64,000 nt of DNA from an uncultured Paracoccaceae bacterium (GTDB lineage: Bacteria > Pseudomonadota > Alphaproteobacteria > Rhodobacterales > Rhodobacteraceae): the NCBI GenBank assembly GCA_937872465.1, contig CALMSR010000059.1, positions 1 through 64,000 of the forward strand. The letters run 5' to 3'. The notes beneath the pieces are model-generated. The model ran no database searches and was not told where the DNA came from. It worked only from the letters and a program-made list of their open reading frames with translations. The translations under genes were made by a program, and so were the position numbers. Positions 1-8,619 of the stretch are shown in pieces (within the stretch, counting starts at the first letter, position 1; every line of letters starts with the position of its first letter).

Positions 1-21
1 CCGGGCAGTATCCGTGTTTGG

Positions 22-951
22 TCAAGGCCTGGTTGGCTGCCAGAGTCTGTCTTCGCCGAGAAGGACGTTGGCGAGGACGAGGAGGTTGCGCATCACGGCG
101 GTGACGATGACCTTCGGCGGCTTGCCGCTGGTGGCCATGCGCTGCGCCTTGGCCTTGAGCCCGGCGTTGCAGCGCATGGCCACCAGCGCCGGCATGTACA
201 GCGCGCGGCGCAGTCCCGGGCGGCCGCCGCGGATATGGGCCTGGCCCTGGGTCTTGCCCGACTGGCGGGGGACCGGGGCGAGGCCGGCGAGGCTCGCGGC
301 CGCCTTGCCCGAGAGCGTGCCGAGCTCGGGCATGTCGATCAGGATCTCGGCGGCGGTGACCGGGCCGACCCCGGGGATCGAGCGCAGGATGGCGGCGCGC
401 CGGGCGAGGCCGGGATCGGCGGCGATGCGGGCGGCGATCCCGGCATCGAGGGCGGCGAGCTGGCCCACCAGCAGGCGCTCGCGGGCGCGGGCGAGCCGGC
501 CGAGCAGCGCGTTCGCGGGGGTCCGGGTGCGCTCGCGGGCGAGATCGCGGGCGAGCGCCCGCCGGGCGGTCAGCAGGTCCTTGAGCGCGCGGAGGTTTTC
601 GGGCGCGGCCGGCTGCGCCTCCAGCGCCAGCGCCGCCGCCATCCGTGCCAGCATCTCCGCGTCGATCCGGTCGGTCTTGGCCAGCCGGCCGCAGCTCTCG
701 GCGAAGCGGCGCGCCCGGAGCGGGCTCGCCTTGTAGAGCGGCAGACCCGCGGCGGCGAGCGCCCGCTCGAGCCCGCGGTGGTAGATCCCGGTCGCCTCGA
801 AGATGACCAGCGGCGCGCCCAGGTGGCGCAGCCAGCGCACCAGCCGCGCCCACCCGGCCCGGTCGTTGCCGAAGCTCCGCGCCTCGCCGCTGGTCAGCGC
901 GTGCGCGTCCAGCCGGTCTTTCGAGACGTCGATTCCGAGCGTATCCTGCAT
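22..951 (-). mobile_element. IS110-family transposase (DEDD recombinase)
   Basis: The 309-residue protein has the layout of IS110-type transposases. An N-terminal RuvC-like DEDD domain has D8 (in LGIDVSKDRLD), E52 (in IFEATG) and the D94/D97 pair (in AKTDRIDAEM). A C-terminal transposase_20 domain begins at PGVGPVTAAEIL and carries the conserved serine in PVPRQSGK. Members of this family catalyse RNA-guided excision and insertion of their element without terminal inverted repeats. The frame is intact, so the enzyme may be active. Only 21 bp of downstream sequence is in the window, so the element's ends cannot be set. It sits upstream of rpsO, where truB is often found in related genomes. Confidence 0.93.
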
Positions 952-1078
952 GGGTCTCTTCCTTTCCTGATCTTGTCTTCGAGCCCGAGGCTCAGCTATC
1001 CGTTCAGGCCTTGGAAAAGACGGGGCCGATCAAACTGCCCGGCGGCACTCGCTGCCCAGCGCCCTGCGATCCGACCCC

Positions 1079-1114
1079 GCCGCCGTCCGCCACCCCGGGG
1101 TGGCGGACGGCGGC
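1079..1114. repeat. 36-bp perfect palindrome
   Basis: Two 18-bp arms are perfect complements around a central CCCCGGGG, with no unpaired loop. The left arm begins GCCGCCGTCC and the right arm ends GGACGGCGGC. It lies 128 bp upstream of the transposase start. It could be a transcription terminator, part of the element's non-coding RNA end, or the palindromic type of target that many IS110 elements choose. Confidence 0.8.
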
Positions 1115-1168
1115 TCCGACCCTAAGGCCGAAGCCGCACGCAGAATAGACAAGCGCCCGCCCCGCCCC

Positions 1169-1255
1169 GTCACGCCGAAGGAGTGCCTCTGGCACGACGC
1201 GGGCGCTTCGCCCCCGCCGGGCCGGGCGCTGCCCTCATCTGTGGCGGGCAGGTCG
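1169..1255. repeat. Direct repeat copy 1 (about 85 bp)
   Basis: This copy begins CGTCACGCCGAAGG and runs through CCTCTGGCACGACGCGGGCG to CCCTCATCTG. It matches the segment starting at 1359 in the same orientation, 190 bp downstream. A short hairpin, GTGCC-TCT-GGCAC, is included. The central part also contains the 20-bp core shared with sites at 21060 and 36830. Confidence 0.75.
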
Positions 1256-1358
1256 AGGAAGGAGGAATGCGCTCCAAGTGCAACGGTCTTGACCATTCCC
1301 GGAGCAAGCACGTCCAGCACCACCACCCCGCCCGCCGGGCAGCGACTGCACCGGTCGC

Positions 1359-1443
1359 GTCACGCCGAAGGCATGCCTCTGGCACGACGCGGGCGTTCCT
1401 TCCGCCCGGACCGGGCGCTGCCCTCATCTGTTGCGGGACCGGT
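1359..1443. repeat. Direct repeat copy 2 (about 85 bp)
   Basis: This is the second copy of the repeat that begins at 1169. Differences are scattered substitutions and small indels, for example GCATGCC for GAGTGCC. The two copies are therefore diverged and not a recent assembly duplication. Confidence 0.75.
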
Positions 1444-1499
1444 CGTGCCGGGAACCGGCGAGCCAATAGCGATCGCCCGGAACAGGCGAAAAAATCGCC

Positions 1500-1553
1500 G
1501 TTAACACTTTACCTGTTCAATATCAGATGCTTACCTCCCGTCCCCATGGGGAC
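1500..1553. repeat. 54-bp dispersed repeat, copy 1, ending in the GTCCCCATGGGGAC palindrome
   Basis: This copy starts with GTTAACACTTT and ends with the 14-bp palindrome GTCCCCATGGGGAC. The reverse complement of 28785-28838 has the same length, the same two ends and about 41 of 54 identical bases by eye. The middle is the most diverged part. Confidence 0.7.
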
Positions 1554-1608
1554 GCCCCCCGAAACCGGCCCCGCCCACGGCCGCTCCGGACCGCAGAAAG
1601 GCCAGGGC

Positions 1609-1637
1609 TTTTCATTCCCGCGCGATCCGGCTATAGC
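1609..1637 (+). promoter_or_regulatory. Possible rpsO promoter
   Basis: TTTTCA (1609-1614) and TATAGC (1632-1637) are separated by 17 bp. They would give a leader of roughly 115 nt before rpsO. The -35 match is weak, so this is only the best candidate in the spacer. Confidence 0.35.
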
Positions 1638-1759
1638 CTGCGCGCCGACGGAAAGGGTTCCGCTGGCCCGTCTCGCCTGCGACCCCGCTGGACGACATCC
1701 CGGCCGCGGCCGGCTGCGAGATCGGCGTTTCGCAAACACCCACGAAAAGGACATGACCG

Positions 1760-2029
1760 ATGTCGATCGCACCGGACGTCAAGGAAAAGCTGATCAGCGA
1801 ATTCAGGACCAGGGAGGGCGACACCGGCTCGCCCGAGGTCCAGGTCGCCATCCTGACCAGCCGCATCAACACCCTCACCGAGCATTTCAAGACCCACGCC
1901 AAGGATCACCATTCCCGCCGCGGGCTGCTCAAGATGGTCTCCCAGCGCCGCAAGCTGCTCGACTACGTGCGGGGCAAGGACGAGAGCCGCTACCAGACGC
2001 TGATCGGCCGGCTCGGCATCCGCCGCTGA
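1760..2029 (+). CDS. rpsO: 30S ribosomal protein S15
   Basis: This 89-residue protein is the normal length for S15. It carries family signatures such as [11 protein letters not shown] near residues 21-31 and [20 protein letters not shown] in the middle. S15 binds the central domain of 16S rRNA early in 30S assembly. AAAAGG sits about 9 bp before the ATG. It is followed by pnp, the conserved bacterial order, in which the two genes are often cotranscribed and processed between. Confidence 0.98.
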   Translation: MSIAPDVKEKLISEFRTREGDTGSPEVQVAILTSRINTLTEHFKTHAKDHHSRRGLLKMVSQRRKLLDYVRGKDESRYQTLIGRLGIRR

Positions 2030-2054
2030 CAAGCGGTCGGCGGGCGCGCGAAAC

Positions 2055-2125
2055 CCCGCCCCCCCCCCCCTCCGCCCCCCCCCCCCGGCGCCGCCCCCCC
2101 CGCCTCCCCCCCCCCCCCCGGGGGC
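2055..2125. repeat. Poly-C low-complexity tract between rpsO and pnp
   Basis: Four runs of about 12, 12, 8 and 14 consecutive C residues are broken only by short G- or T-containing spacers. No other place in the window looks like this. It may be a genuine slippage-prone tract in the rpsO-pnp spacer or a run-length error of sequencing. Confidence 0.8.
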
Positions 2126-2212
2126 GTCCCGCAAACCCACCGGGGGTAAGGGACCCCGCCCGCGCGACACGGCGCCGAACCAGGGGGTTCCGCCGTCATG
2201 CAAGGAAGAGAT

Positions 2213-4336
2213 ATGTTCAACATCGTCAGGAAATCCATCGAGTGGGGCCATGACACGCTCACGCTCGAAACGGGAAAGATCGCCCGCCAGGCCGACGCCA
2301 GCGTGGTCGCCACCTATGGCGAGACCAGCGTCTTGGCCGCGGTCGTCTTCGAGAAGAAGCCCAAGACCGGCTTCGACTTCTTTCCGCTCACCGTCCACTA
2401 CCAGGAAAAATACTATGCCGCGGGCAAGATCCCCGGCGGCTTCTTCAAGCGCGAGGCGCGGCCGACCGAGAAGGAGACGCTGACCTCGCGGCTCATCGAC
2501 CGGCCGATCCGGCCGCTCTTCGTCGAGGGCTTCAAGAACGAGACCCAGGTCATCTGCACCGTGCTCTCCTACGACATGGAGAACGACCCCGACATCGTGG
2601 CGATGATCGCGGCCTCCGCTGCGCTGACGCTCTCGGGCGCGCCCTTCATGGGCCCGATCGCCGCGGCCCGCGTCGGCTTCGTGGACGGCTCCTACGTGCT
2701 GAACCCGGCCATCGACGACATGGAGAAGCTGCGCGAGAACCCCGAGCAGCGCCTCGACCTGGTGGTCGCGGGCACCAAGAACGCGGTGATGATGGTCGAA
2801 TCCGAGGCCTATGAGCTCTCCGAGAGCGAGATGCTCGGCGCGGTGAAGTTCGGCCACGAGCAGATGCAGCCGGTGATCGACATGATCATCGACATGGCCG
2901 AGGAGGCCGCCAGGGAGCCCTTCGCCTTCGACGCGCCGGATTACGCGCCGCTCTACTCAAAAGTGAAGGCCGCCGGCGAGACCGCCATGCGCGCCGCCTT
3001 CGGCATCACCGACAAGCAGGAGCGCACCGCGGCCATCGCCGCGGCCCGGGCCGGGATCGCGGAGGCGCTCGACCCCGAGGAGCAGGAGGACCCCAACCTC
3101 GGCTCGGCGATCAAGAAGCTCGAATCGGAAGTGGTGCGCCTCGACGTGCTCGACCACGGCCGCCGCATCGACGGGCGGGACCTCACCACGGTGCGCCCCA
3201 TCGTCTCGGAGGTCGGGATCCTGCCGCGCACCCACGGCTCCTCGCTCTTCACCCGCGGCGAGACCCAGGCGCTGGTGGTCACCACGCTCGGCACCGGCGA
3301 CGACGAGCAGCTGATCGACGCGCTGCAGGGCACCTCGCGCTCGACCTTCTACCTGCATTACAACTTCCCGCCCTATTCGGTGGGCGAGGCCGGGCGCATG
3401 ATGGGGCCGGGCCGGCGCGAGATCGGCCACGGCAAGCTCGCCTGGCGCGCGCTGCAGGCGGTGCTGCCGGCGGCGACCGACTTCCCCTACACGATCCGCG
3501 TGGTCTCCGAGATCACCGAATCGAACGGCTCCTCGTCGATGGCCTCGGTCTGCGGCGGCTCGCTCAGCATGATGGATGCGGGCGTGCCCCTGAAGGCGCC
3601 GGTGGCCGGCGTCGCCATGGGGCTGATCCTCGAGGGCGAGCGCTTCGCGGTGCTCACCGACATCCTCGGCGACGAGGACCACCTCGGCGACATGGACTTC
3701 AAGGTGGCGGGCACCGAGGCCGGCATCACCTCGCTCCAGATGGACATCAAGGTCGCGGGCATCACCCCCGAGATCATGGCCCAGGCTCTGGAACAGGCCA
3801 GGGCGGGCCGCATGCACATCCTCGGCGAGATGGGCAAGGCCCTGACCGCGGGCCGGGCGGAATTCTCCGCCCATGCTCCCCGCATCGAGACCATGCAGAT
3901 CGCCGTCGACAAGATCCGCGAGGTGATCGGCTCGGGCGGCAAGGTGATCCGCTCCATCGTCGAGGAGAGCGGCGCCAAGGTCGACATCAACGACGACGGC
4001 GTCATCAAGATCGCCAGCGCCAATGCCGCGGCGATCGAGAAGGCCCGCGAGCTGATCGGCGCCATCGTCGACGAGCCCGAGGTCGGCCGCGTCTATACCG
4101 GCAAGGTCGTCAAGATCATGGATTTCGGCGCCTTCGTGAACTTCTTCGGCAAGCGCGACGGCCTCGTCCATGTCAGCCAGATGTCCAACGAGCGCGTCGG
4201 CCATCCCAAGGACGTGGTCTCCGAGGGCCAGTCGGTGAAGGTCAAGCTCATGGGCTTCGACGACCGCGGCAAGGTGCGGCTCTCGATGCGCGCCGTCGAC
4301 CAGGAGACCGGCGCGGAGCTCAAGGAAGACGCCTGA
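2213..4336 (+). CDS. pnp: Polyribonucleotide nucleotidyltransferase (PNPase)
   Basis: This enzyme degrades RNA 3' to 5' with phosphate, forming the core of the RNA degradosome, and can also add tails. Two RNase PH-like domains fill most of the 707 residues. They are followed by a KH domain (around [20 protein letters not shown]) and a C-terminal S1 domain ([15 protein letters not shown]). I start at [11 protein letters not shown] because AAGGAAGAG lies immediately upstream; an in-frame ATG at 2198 overlaps that Shine-Dalgarno sequence. The length is normal for alphaproteobacterial PNPase. Confidence 0.98.
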   Translation: MFNIVRKSIEWGHDTLTLETGKIARQADASVVATYGETSVLAAVVFEKKPKTGFDFFPLTVHYQEKYYAAGKIPGGFFKREARPTEKETLTSRLIDRPIRPLFVEGFKNETQVICTVLSYDMENDPDIVAMIAASAALTLSGAPFMGPIAAARVGFVDGSYVLNPAIDDMEKLRENPEQRLDLVVAGTKNAVMMVESEAYELSESEMLGAVKFGHEQMQPVIDMIIDMAEEAAREPFAFDAPDYAPLYSKVKAAGETAMRAAFGITDKQERTAAIAAARAGIAEALDPEEQEDPNLGSAIKKLESEVVRLDVLDHGRRIDGRDLTTVRPIVSEVGILPRTHGSSLFTRGETQALVVTTLGTGDDEQLIDALQGTSRSTFYLHYNFPPYSVGEAGRMMGPGRREIGHGKLAWRALQAVLPAATDFPYTIRVVSEITESNGSSSMASVCGGSLSMMDAGVPLKAPVAGVAMGLILEGERFAVLTDILGDEDHLGDMDFKVAGTEAGITSLQMDIKVAGITPEIMAQALEQARAGRMHILGEMGKALTAGRAEFSAHAPRIETMQIAVDKIREVIGSGGKVIRSIVEESGAKVDINDDGVIKIASANAAAIEKARELIGAIVDEPEVGRVYTGKVVKIMDFGAFVNFFGKRDGLVHVSQMSNERVGHPKDVVSEGQSVKVKLMGFDDRGKVRLSMRAVDQETGAELKEDA

Positions 4337-4342
4337 GGCGCG

Positions 4343-4364
4343 GGGGCGGCGGCGACGCCGCCCC
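4343..4364 (+). terminator. Hairpin after pnp
   Basis: A perfect 9-bp stem, GGGGCGGCG/CGCCGCCCC, is capped by a GCGA (GNRA-type) tetraloop and lies 6 bp after the pnp stop. There is no clear U-tract, as is common in very GC-rich genomes. Confidence 0.6.
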
Positions 4365-4421
4365 GGCCGACACCACGCTGGACGAGGGCGGTCCAATCCC
4401 GCCGGGGGGCAAGGGGACGGC

Positions 4422-5084
4422 ATGGGTTTGCGATCGCGGATCAGACGGAGTCTCCTCGCCCGCGGCTACCGGGTCCCGGGCTTCCTCGTCCGCGAGCACG
4501 ACCGGCTGTTCCACGAGGTGGTCCACAGCCTCCGGCCCGGCATGGTGGTGCTCGACATCGGGGCGAACCGCGGCGACATCGCCGCGGCCTTCGCCGCCCG
4601 CGGCGCCACCGTGCACGCCTTCGAGCCCAACCCGGACGTCTTCGCCGAACTCCGCAAGGCCGCCCGGGCCCATCCGACGATCCATGCGCAGAACTGCGGC
4701 ATCCTCGACGCCGATGCCGAGATGAAGCTCTACCTGCACGAATCCTATGCCGACGATCCCCTGGGCCATTCCGAGAGCTCGTCCTTCGTCGCCGCCAAGC
4801 CGAATGTCTCGGCCGATGATTTCCGCAGCGTCCCGGTGCGCGACATCGCCGGGGTGATCGCCGAGATCGGCGTCCCGATCGACGTCGTCAAGATCGACGT
4901 CGAGGGGGCCGAATACCGCATCCTGAAGCGGATGATCGAGACCGGGACGATCGAAAGGGTCGGCCGGGTCTATGTCGAGACGCATCACGACCGCATCCCC
5001 GAGCTGCGCGCCGAGCACGAAGCCGTGGCCGCGGCGATCGCGGAGCGCGGCCTCGGCGGCAAGATCCGCCTCGACTGGGTCTGA
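4422..5084 (+). CDS. FkbM family methyltransferase
   Basis: This 220-residue protein has the SAM-binding motif DIGANRGD near residue 47, followed by [11 protein letters not shown]. The FkbM hallmark [15 protein letters not shown] follows in the C-terminal third. FkbM-type enzymes are O-methyltransferases often found in polysaccharide and glycan clusters. The gene ends 2 bp before a glycosyltransferase-like gene, so it is probably the first gene of a 4422-7822 operon. The substrate is not known; a sugar hydroxyl is an inference from context. Confidence 0.9.
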   Translation: MGLRSRIRRSLLARGYRVPGFLVREHDRLFHEVVHSLRPGMVVLDIGANRGDIAAAFAARGATVHAFEPNPDVFAELRKAARAHPTIHAQNCGILDADAEMKLYLHESYADDPLGHSESSSFVAAKPNVSADDFRSVPVRDIAGVIAEIGVPIDVVKIDVEGAEYRILKRMIETGTIERVGRVYVETHHDRIPELRAEHEAVAAAIAERGLGGKIRLDWV

Positions 5085-5086
5085 CG

Positions 5087-5821
5087 ATGGCCGGGCGTCT
5101 CGACGTCACCCTGGTCGCCGGACGCCGCCCCGAGCTCCTGGCGCGCACGCTCGCCTCCTTCGCCGAAGGCCTCTTCGCGCATTTCGACCTGGCGGGCTTC
5201 CATGCCAATATCGACCCGATCTTCGGCGACGCCTCCGACCACGCCCGCTGCCGCGAGGTCATCCTCTCGCGCTTCCCGGATGCGGCGATCTCCGAGCCGC
5301 GCGCCGCCGGCTTCGGTGCCGCGGTGCAGCGGGTCTGGGCCGCGACCCGCGCCGATCTCGTCTTCCATCTCGAGGACGACTGGCTGCTCAACGAGCCCGT
5401 CGGCCCGGCGGAGGTGCTGCCGCTCCTGACCGGGAGCACGAAATCGGTCGCGCTGGTCGCCCGGGAATTCGGCTGGAACGGCCGCGACCTCTACAACGTC
5501 CGCCGCAAGCGGCGGCGCTTCCTCGGCATCCCGGTCGGCCGGCGCACCCTCAACGTCTTCGGGACCAGCCCGCGCTTTCTCGACGGCGCCTTCGCCCGCC
5601 GCTGCGCCGCGCTGATCGACCCCGCGCTCGATCCGGAGAAGCAGATGCGGCCCCCGGGAAACCCCGCGCTCATCGCCTATCTCAACCAGTATCGCTGCCG
5701 CTTCCTGCCCACGAAGGCCGGCGCGGCGCTCATCACCGACATCGGGCGGGAATGGCGCGACGCCCGCGGCATCGAGAAGGTCCTGGATCAGGGCGTCAGC
5801 CGCTGGAGGCAGGCGCCGTGA
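5087..5821 (+). CDS. Glycosyltransferase-like protein (GT-A fold, family unassigned)
   Basis: The 244-residue protein starts with a strand-like segment, LDVTLVAGRRPELLARTLASF, typical of a GT-A nucleotide-sugar binding fold. It later has DLVFHLEDDWLLNE, where EDDW looks like the metal-binding acidic cluster. The family is uncertain and I do not recognise a named gene. It overlaps the next gene by the GTGA type and lies 2 bp after an FkbM gene, so the three are translationally coupled. It probably transfers a sugar in surface-glycan assembly. Confidence 0.75.
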   Translation: MAGRLDVTLVAGRRPELLARTLASFAEGLFAHFDLAGFHANIDPIFGDASDHARCREVILSRFPDAAISEPRAAGFGAAVQRVWAATRADLVFHLEDDWLLNEPVGPAEVLPLLTGSTKSVALVAREFGWNGRDLYNVRRKRRRFLGIPVGRRTLNVFGTSPRFLDGAFARRCAALIDPALDPEKQMRPPGNPALIAYLNQYRCRFLPTKAGAALITDIGREWRDARGIEKVLDQGVSRWRQAP

Positions 5822-6660
5822 CCCAGACGCTCGACCTCCTGCGCGCGGCGATGCTTCCCGCCCGGCGCCGAAAATACCTCGCCCGGGCGCTCCGGGCCGG
5901 GTCCGTCGCGCCGGGCGATTTCATCCGCATCGCGAAATCCTTCGGCATCGCGACCGTCGATGCGCCCTATCTCGACGCCTATCGCATCCGCCTCGACCTG
6001 AACGGGCGCAGCATCACCGAGGCGGTGCTCGCCAGGGGCAGCTTCCAGGCGGATCTCTTCGCGCGCTTCGCCGGAAACCTCCCGGACCGCGCCGCGACCT
6101 TCGTGAACGTGGGCGCCAATATCGGCACCACCTGCCTCAACGCCCATCACGCCGGCTTCCGCGACATCCTGGCCTGCGAGCCGGTCGCCTCGAATTTCGC
6201 GCTGCTGCAGGAGAACCTCCGCCAGCTCGGGGATGCGGCGCTGGCGCTCCATCCCGTCGCCCTCGGTGCACGGGCCGAAGAGCGGCGGATCTTCCTCAAC
6301 CCTGAAAGCACCGGCCGCCACTCGCTGGTGCGCGACTTCGGGCAGGGCGCGCAGACCGTCCGGGTCTCGACCCTCGACGCGATCGCGCCGGCGCGGCCTT
6401 GCGCGCTCTGGATCGACGCCGAGGGTTACGAGGCCGAGATCCTGCGCGGCGCCGAGGAATTCCTGCGCGACCATTGCCGCGCGATGTGCCTGGAGATCAC
6501 CCCGGAGCTTCTCGGCCCCGGCGATCTCGACTTCATCGACCGGATCGGCGCGCGCCATTTCAGCCGCATCCTCGGCCTCGAGGGCGCCGCCGTGGCCCGT
6601 GTCCGCGATCTCGATGCCCTGCGCGAAGGCCGACAGACCGATGTCATCTTCCTCCCCTGA
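5818..6660 (+). CDS. FkbM family methyltransferase (second copy)
   Basis: The GTG start overlaps the TGA of the gene before it, giving 280 residues. The SAM-binding segment is TFVNVGANIGTTCLNAH near residues 96-112, followed by ILACEPVASNFALLQENL. ALWIDAEGYEAEILRGAEEF is the FkbM signature. It differs from the 4422 copy in its long N-terminal region and is not a recent duplicate. It overlaps the following glycosyltransferase gene by about 20 bp. Confidence 0.88.
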   Translation: MTQTLDLLRAAMLPARRRKYLARALRAGSVAPGDFIRIAKSFGIATVDAPYLDAYRIRLDLNGRSITEAVLARGSFQADLFARFAGNLPDRAATFVNVGANIGTTCLNAHHAGFRDILACEPVASNFALLQENLRQLGDAALALHPVALGARAEERRIFLNPESTGRHSLVRDFGQGAQTVRVSTLDAIAPARPCALWIDAEGYEAEILRGAEEFLRDHCRAMCLEITPELLGPGDLDFIDRIGARHFSRILGLEGAAVARVRDLDALREGRQTDVIFLP

Positions 6661-7822
6661 ACCGACGCTCGCGGTCGCCACCGGCATCCTGGGCAATCCG
6701 ACCGAGACCGGCGCCCGCCGGCATCTCGCCATGCTCTTCGGCGGCCGGACCGTGGCGCTGGCCGAGCGCCGCTATCCCGGCTTCCAGAGCCCGCGGCCGG
6801 CGCTCGTGCTGAACGAACTCGATGCCGGCCCGCTCGCCTGGCTCGAGCAGGGGCTCGGCAAGGCAATCCAGAGCCGGCGCTACCAGTCGTCCGGCGTGCC
6901 CTTCGGGCGGCGGCGCGCGGCGCTCGAGGCCTTCCTGCGCGCCCATGGCGTGCGGGCGATCCTCGGGGAATTCGGGCATATCGGTTGCAACCTCGCGCCG
7001 ATCGGCCAGGCCGCCGGCATCCCGGTCTTCACCTATTTCCGCGGCTTCGACGCCTCCAAGCGCCTGCGCGAGCCGCGCATCCTGCGGCGGTACCGCGCCG
7101 CCATGCCGCGGCTCGCGGGCGTCTTCTCGGTCTCGCAATTCCTGCTCGACAATCTCGCGGCGGCGGGCATCAGCCATCCGAACGCCGTCGTGATCCCGAC
7201 CGGCGTCGACACGCGCGCCTTCGCCCCCGGCGCCAAGGATCCGCATCTGATCCTCGCGGTGGGCAGGATCGTGGCGAAGAAGGCGCCGATGGTGACGCTC
7301 AAGGCCTTCGCGGAGGTCTCCGCCGCCTTTCCCGAGCACCGGCTCGAAGTGATCGGGGACGGCGAGATGCGCGGCGAATGCGAGGCCTGGGCCGCGCACT
7401 CCGGCCTCGGCGGGCGCATCGCCTTCCTGGGGCGGCGCGACCACGATTTCGTCCGGGAGCGCCTGAGCCGGGCGACGGTCTTCCTGCAGCATTCGATCAC
7501 CGCCGAGGACGGCAATACCGAGGGCCTGCCGACCGCGATCCAGGAGGCCATGGCCGCGGGCTGCGCCGTGGTCTCCACGCGCCACGCCGGGATCCCGGAG
7601 GCGGTCGAGGAGGGGCGGACCGGCCTGCTCGTGGAAGAATTCGACGGCGCGGGCTTCGCCGATGCGCTGCGCCGCGTTCTGGCGAGCCCCGAAGGCGCGG
7701 CCGCGATGGGCCGCGCGGCGCGCGATGTGGCCGCGGAACGCTTCGACTTCCTCAAGCTCCACGCCCGGCTGGAAGCGACGATCCGCCGGACCTGCCGGGA
7801 GCTCGGCGTGCCGGCGCCCTGA
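6641..7822 (+). CDS. Glycosyltransferase, GT4-like (group 1)
   Basis: This 393-residue protein has the GT-B layout of group 1 transferases. The C-terminal nucleotide-sugar domain shows LILAVGRIVAKKAP, LEVIGDGEMRG and the EX7E-type region EDGNTEGLPTAIQEAMAAGCAVVST, then HAGIPEAVEEGRTGLLV. I chose the ATG at 6641, inside the end of the FkbM gene, because it gives a full N-terminal domain. It is the last gene of this plus-strand block and faces a convergent glycosyltransferase block. Enzymes of this kind extend lipopolysaccharide or capsule chains in the cytoplasm. Confidence 0.9.
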   Translation: MSSSSPEPTLAVATGILGNPTETGARRHLAMLFGGRTVALAERRYPGFQSPRPALVLNELDAGPLAWLEQGLGKAIQSRRYQSSGVPFGRRRAALEAFLRAHGVRAILGEFGHIGCNLAPIGQAAGIPVFTYFRGFDASKRLREPRILRRYRAAMPRLAGVFSVSQFLLDNLAAAGISHPNAVVIPTGVDTRAFAPGAKDPHLILAVGRIVAKKAPMVTLKAFAEVSAAFPEHRLEVIGDGEMRGECEAWAAHSGLGGRIAFLGRRDHDFVRERLSRATVFLQHSITAEDGNTEGLPTAIQEAMAAGCAVVSTRHAGIPEAVEEGRTGLLVEEFDGAGFADALRRVLASPEGAAAMGRAARDVAAERFDFLKLHARLEATIRRTCRELGVPAP

Positions 7823-7836
7823 CCGGCGACCCGGAA

Positions 7837-7866
7837 GGCTGGAAAATGGCAAGCCATTTTCCAGCC
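7837..7866. terminator. 30-bp palindrome between convergent glycosyltransferase genes
   Basis: Two 14-bp arms, GGCTGGAAAATGGC and its exact complement, flank an AA centre. It lies 14 bp after the stop of the plus-strand gene and upstream (on +) of the stop of the minus-strand gene. A bidirectional terminator is the simplest reading. Confidence 0.65.
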
Positions 7867-7888
7867 ACTTTCCAGCCCTGTTCCAGCC
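7859..7888. repeat. Three TTCCAGCC direct repeats at 11-bp spacing
   Basis: TTCCAGCC occurs at 7859, 7870 and 7881, with exactly 11 bp between starts, about one helical turn. The first copy is part of the right arm of the adjacent palindrome, and its complement GGCTGGAA begins the left arm. Confidence 0.75.
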
Positions 7889-7935
7889 ACGAAAACCGAC
7901 GCCATTTCAGCGCCTTGCGCCGAATCCGCCCCGGA

Positions 7936-8619
7936 TCACACCCCCGGCCCGATCAGCCGGTTGGCCCGCTGCCGGATCCAGCCGCCCTGCTTGCCGGGAT
8001 GCAGCCGGTTGGTGTGCAGGATGGCGGGCATCTGCCGGCCCTCCGCGAGCCAGTCGAGCCAGGTGAAGCGCCGGCGGTTGTACCGCTCCGGCAGCACAGC
8101 GATCCGCAGGTCCGAGGCCCAGAGGAGCTCGCGGAAGGTCCGCTGGTCGGCGGTGAGCCCGGCCTCGGCATAGGCGGCGCGCCATTCGGCGAGGAAGGCG
8201 CGCACCGCGGGCGTGCCGCGATAGAGAAGGACGCCGCCGTTGTGCTCGGGAAAGGAGGCCGGCACGTCCTCGCGCCAGCGCGGCATCTTGCGCCGCACCA
8301 CGGCGCGATCCCGATGCGCGGCCGCGAGATCGAACCGCTCCAGAAGCCGGTAGAGGTCGGAAAGGTCAGCAAAAACACGGGTATCGGTGTCGAGATAGAG
8401 CGTCTCGTCGAAGGGGCTCTCGCCGAGATAATCCACCTTGGAGCGCACATGCGGCGCCGAGATCGTCCCGGTCCAGTCGAAGGCCTCGCCCGGCGCGTCG
8501 CTGTCGCTGAAGAGGCCGACGGACAGGCCGGGATTGCTCCGATGGACCGAGTCCGCCACCGCGCGCGCCGCCGCCACATGCGCCGCACCCGTCGCGATCA
8601 GCAGCACGCCCCGGCTCAC
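7936..8619 (-). CDS. Glycosyltransferase-like protein with DxD motif (GT8-like)
   Basis: The GTG start overlaps the TGA of the upstream gene by the GTGA type, giving 227 residues. After an N-terminal segment, VLLIATGAAHVAAARAVADS, comes ETLYLDTDTRVFADLSDLY, whose DTD is the metal-binding motif of GT-A enzymes. EHNGGVLLYRG and a histidine near the end (ILHTNRLHPGK) follow. This resembles GT8-type nucleotidyl-diphospho-sugar transferases, but the exact family is unsure. It is the last gene of a three-gene minus-strand block starting near 10356. Confidence 0.75.
   Translation of the reverse strand: MSRGVLLIATGAAHVAAARAVADSVHRSNPGLSVGLFSDSDAPGEAFDWTGTISAPHVRSKVDYLGESPFDETLYLDTDTRVFADLSDLYRLLERFDLAAAHRDRAVVRRKMPRWREDVPASFPEHNGGVLLYRGTPAVRAFLAEWRAAYAEAGLTADQRTFRELLWASDLRIAVLPERYNRRRFTWLDWLAEGRQMPAILHTNRLHPGKQGGWIRQRANRLIGPGV

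Larger units (their letters stand above)
952..1759. other. Gene-free region between IS110 and rpsO, rich in repeats
   Basis: No convincing protein gene lies here; the open frames are short and overlap on both strands. The part next to the transposase (952 to about 1160) is its 5' non-coding flank, where IS110-group elements encode a guide (bridge) RNA. I could not fold it, so this is a suggestion from family knowledge. The region also holds a 36-bp palindrome, a pair of direct repeats, one copy of a 54-bp dispersed repeat and the likely rpsO promoter, each listed separately. Confidence 0.6.

Noticed and set aside
1004..1504. Several overlapping 60- to 134-codon frames between IS110 and rpsO
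   Set aside because: They overlap on both strands, include the repeats and lack ribosome-binding sites and family features.
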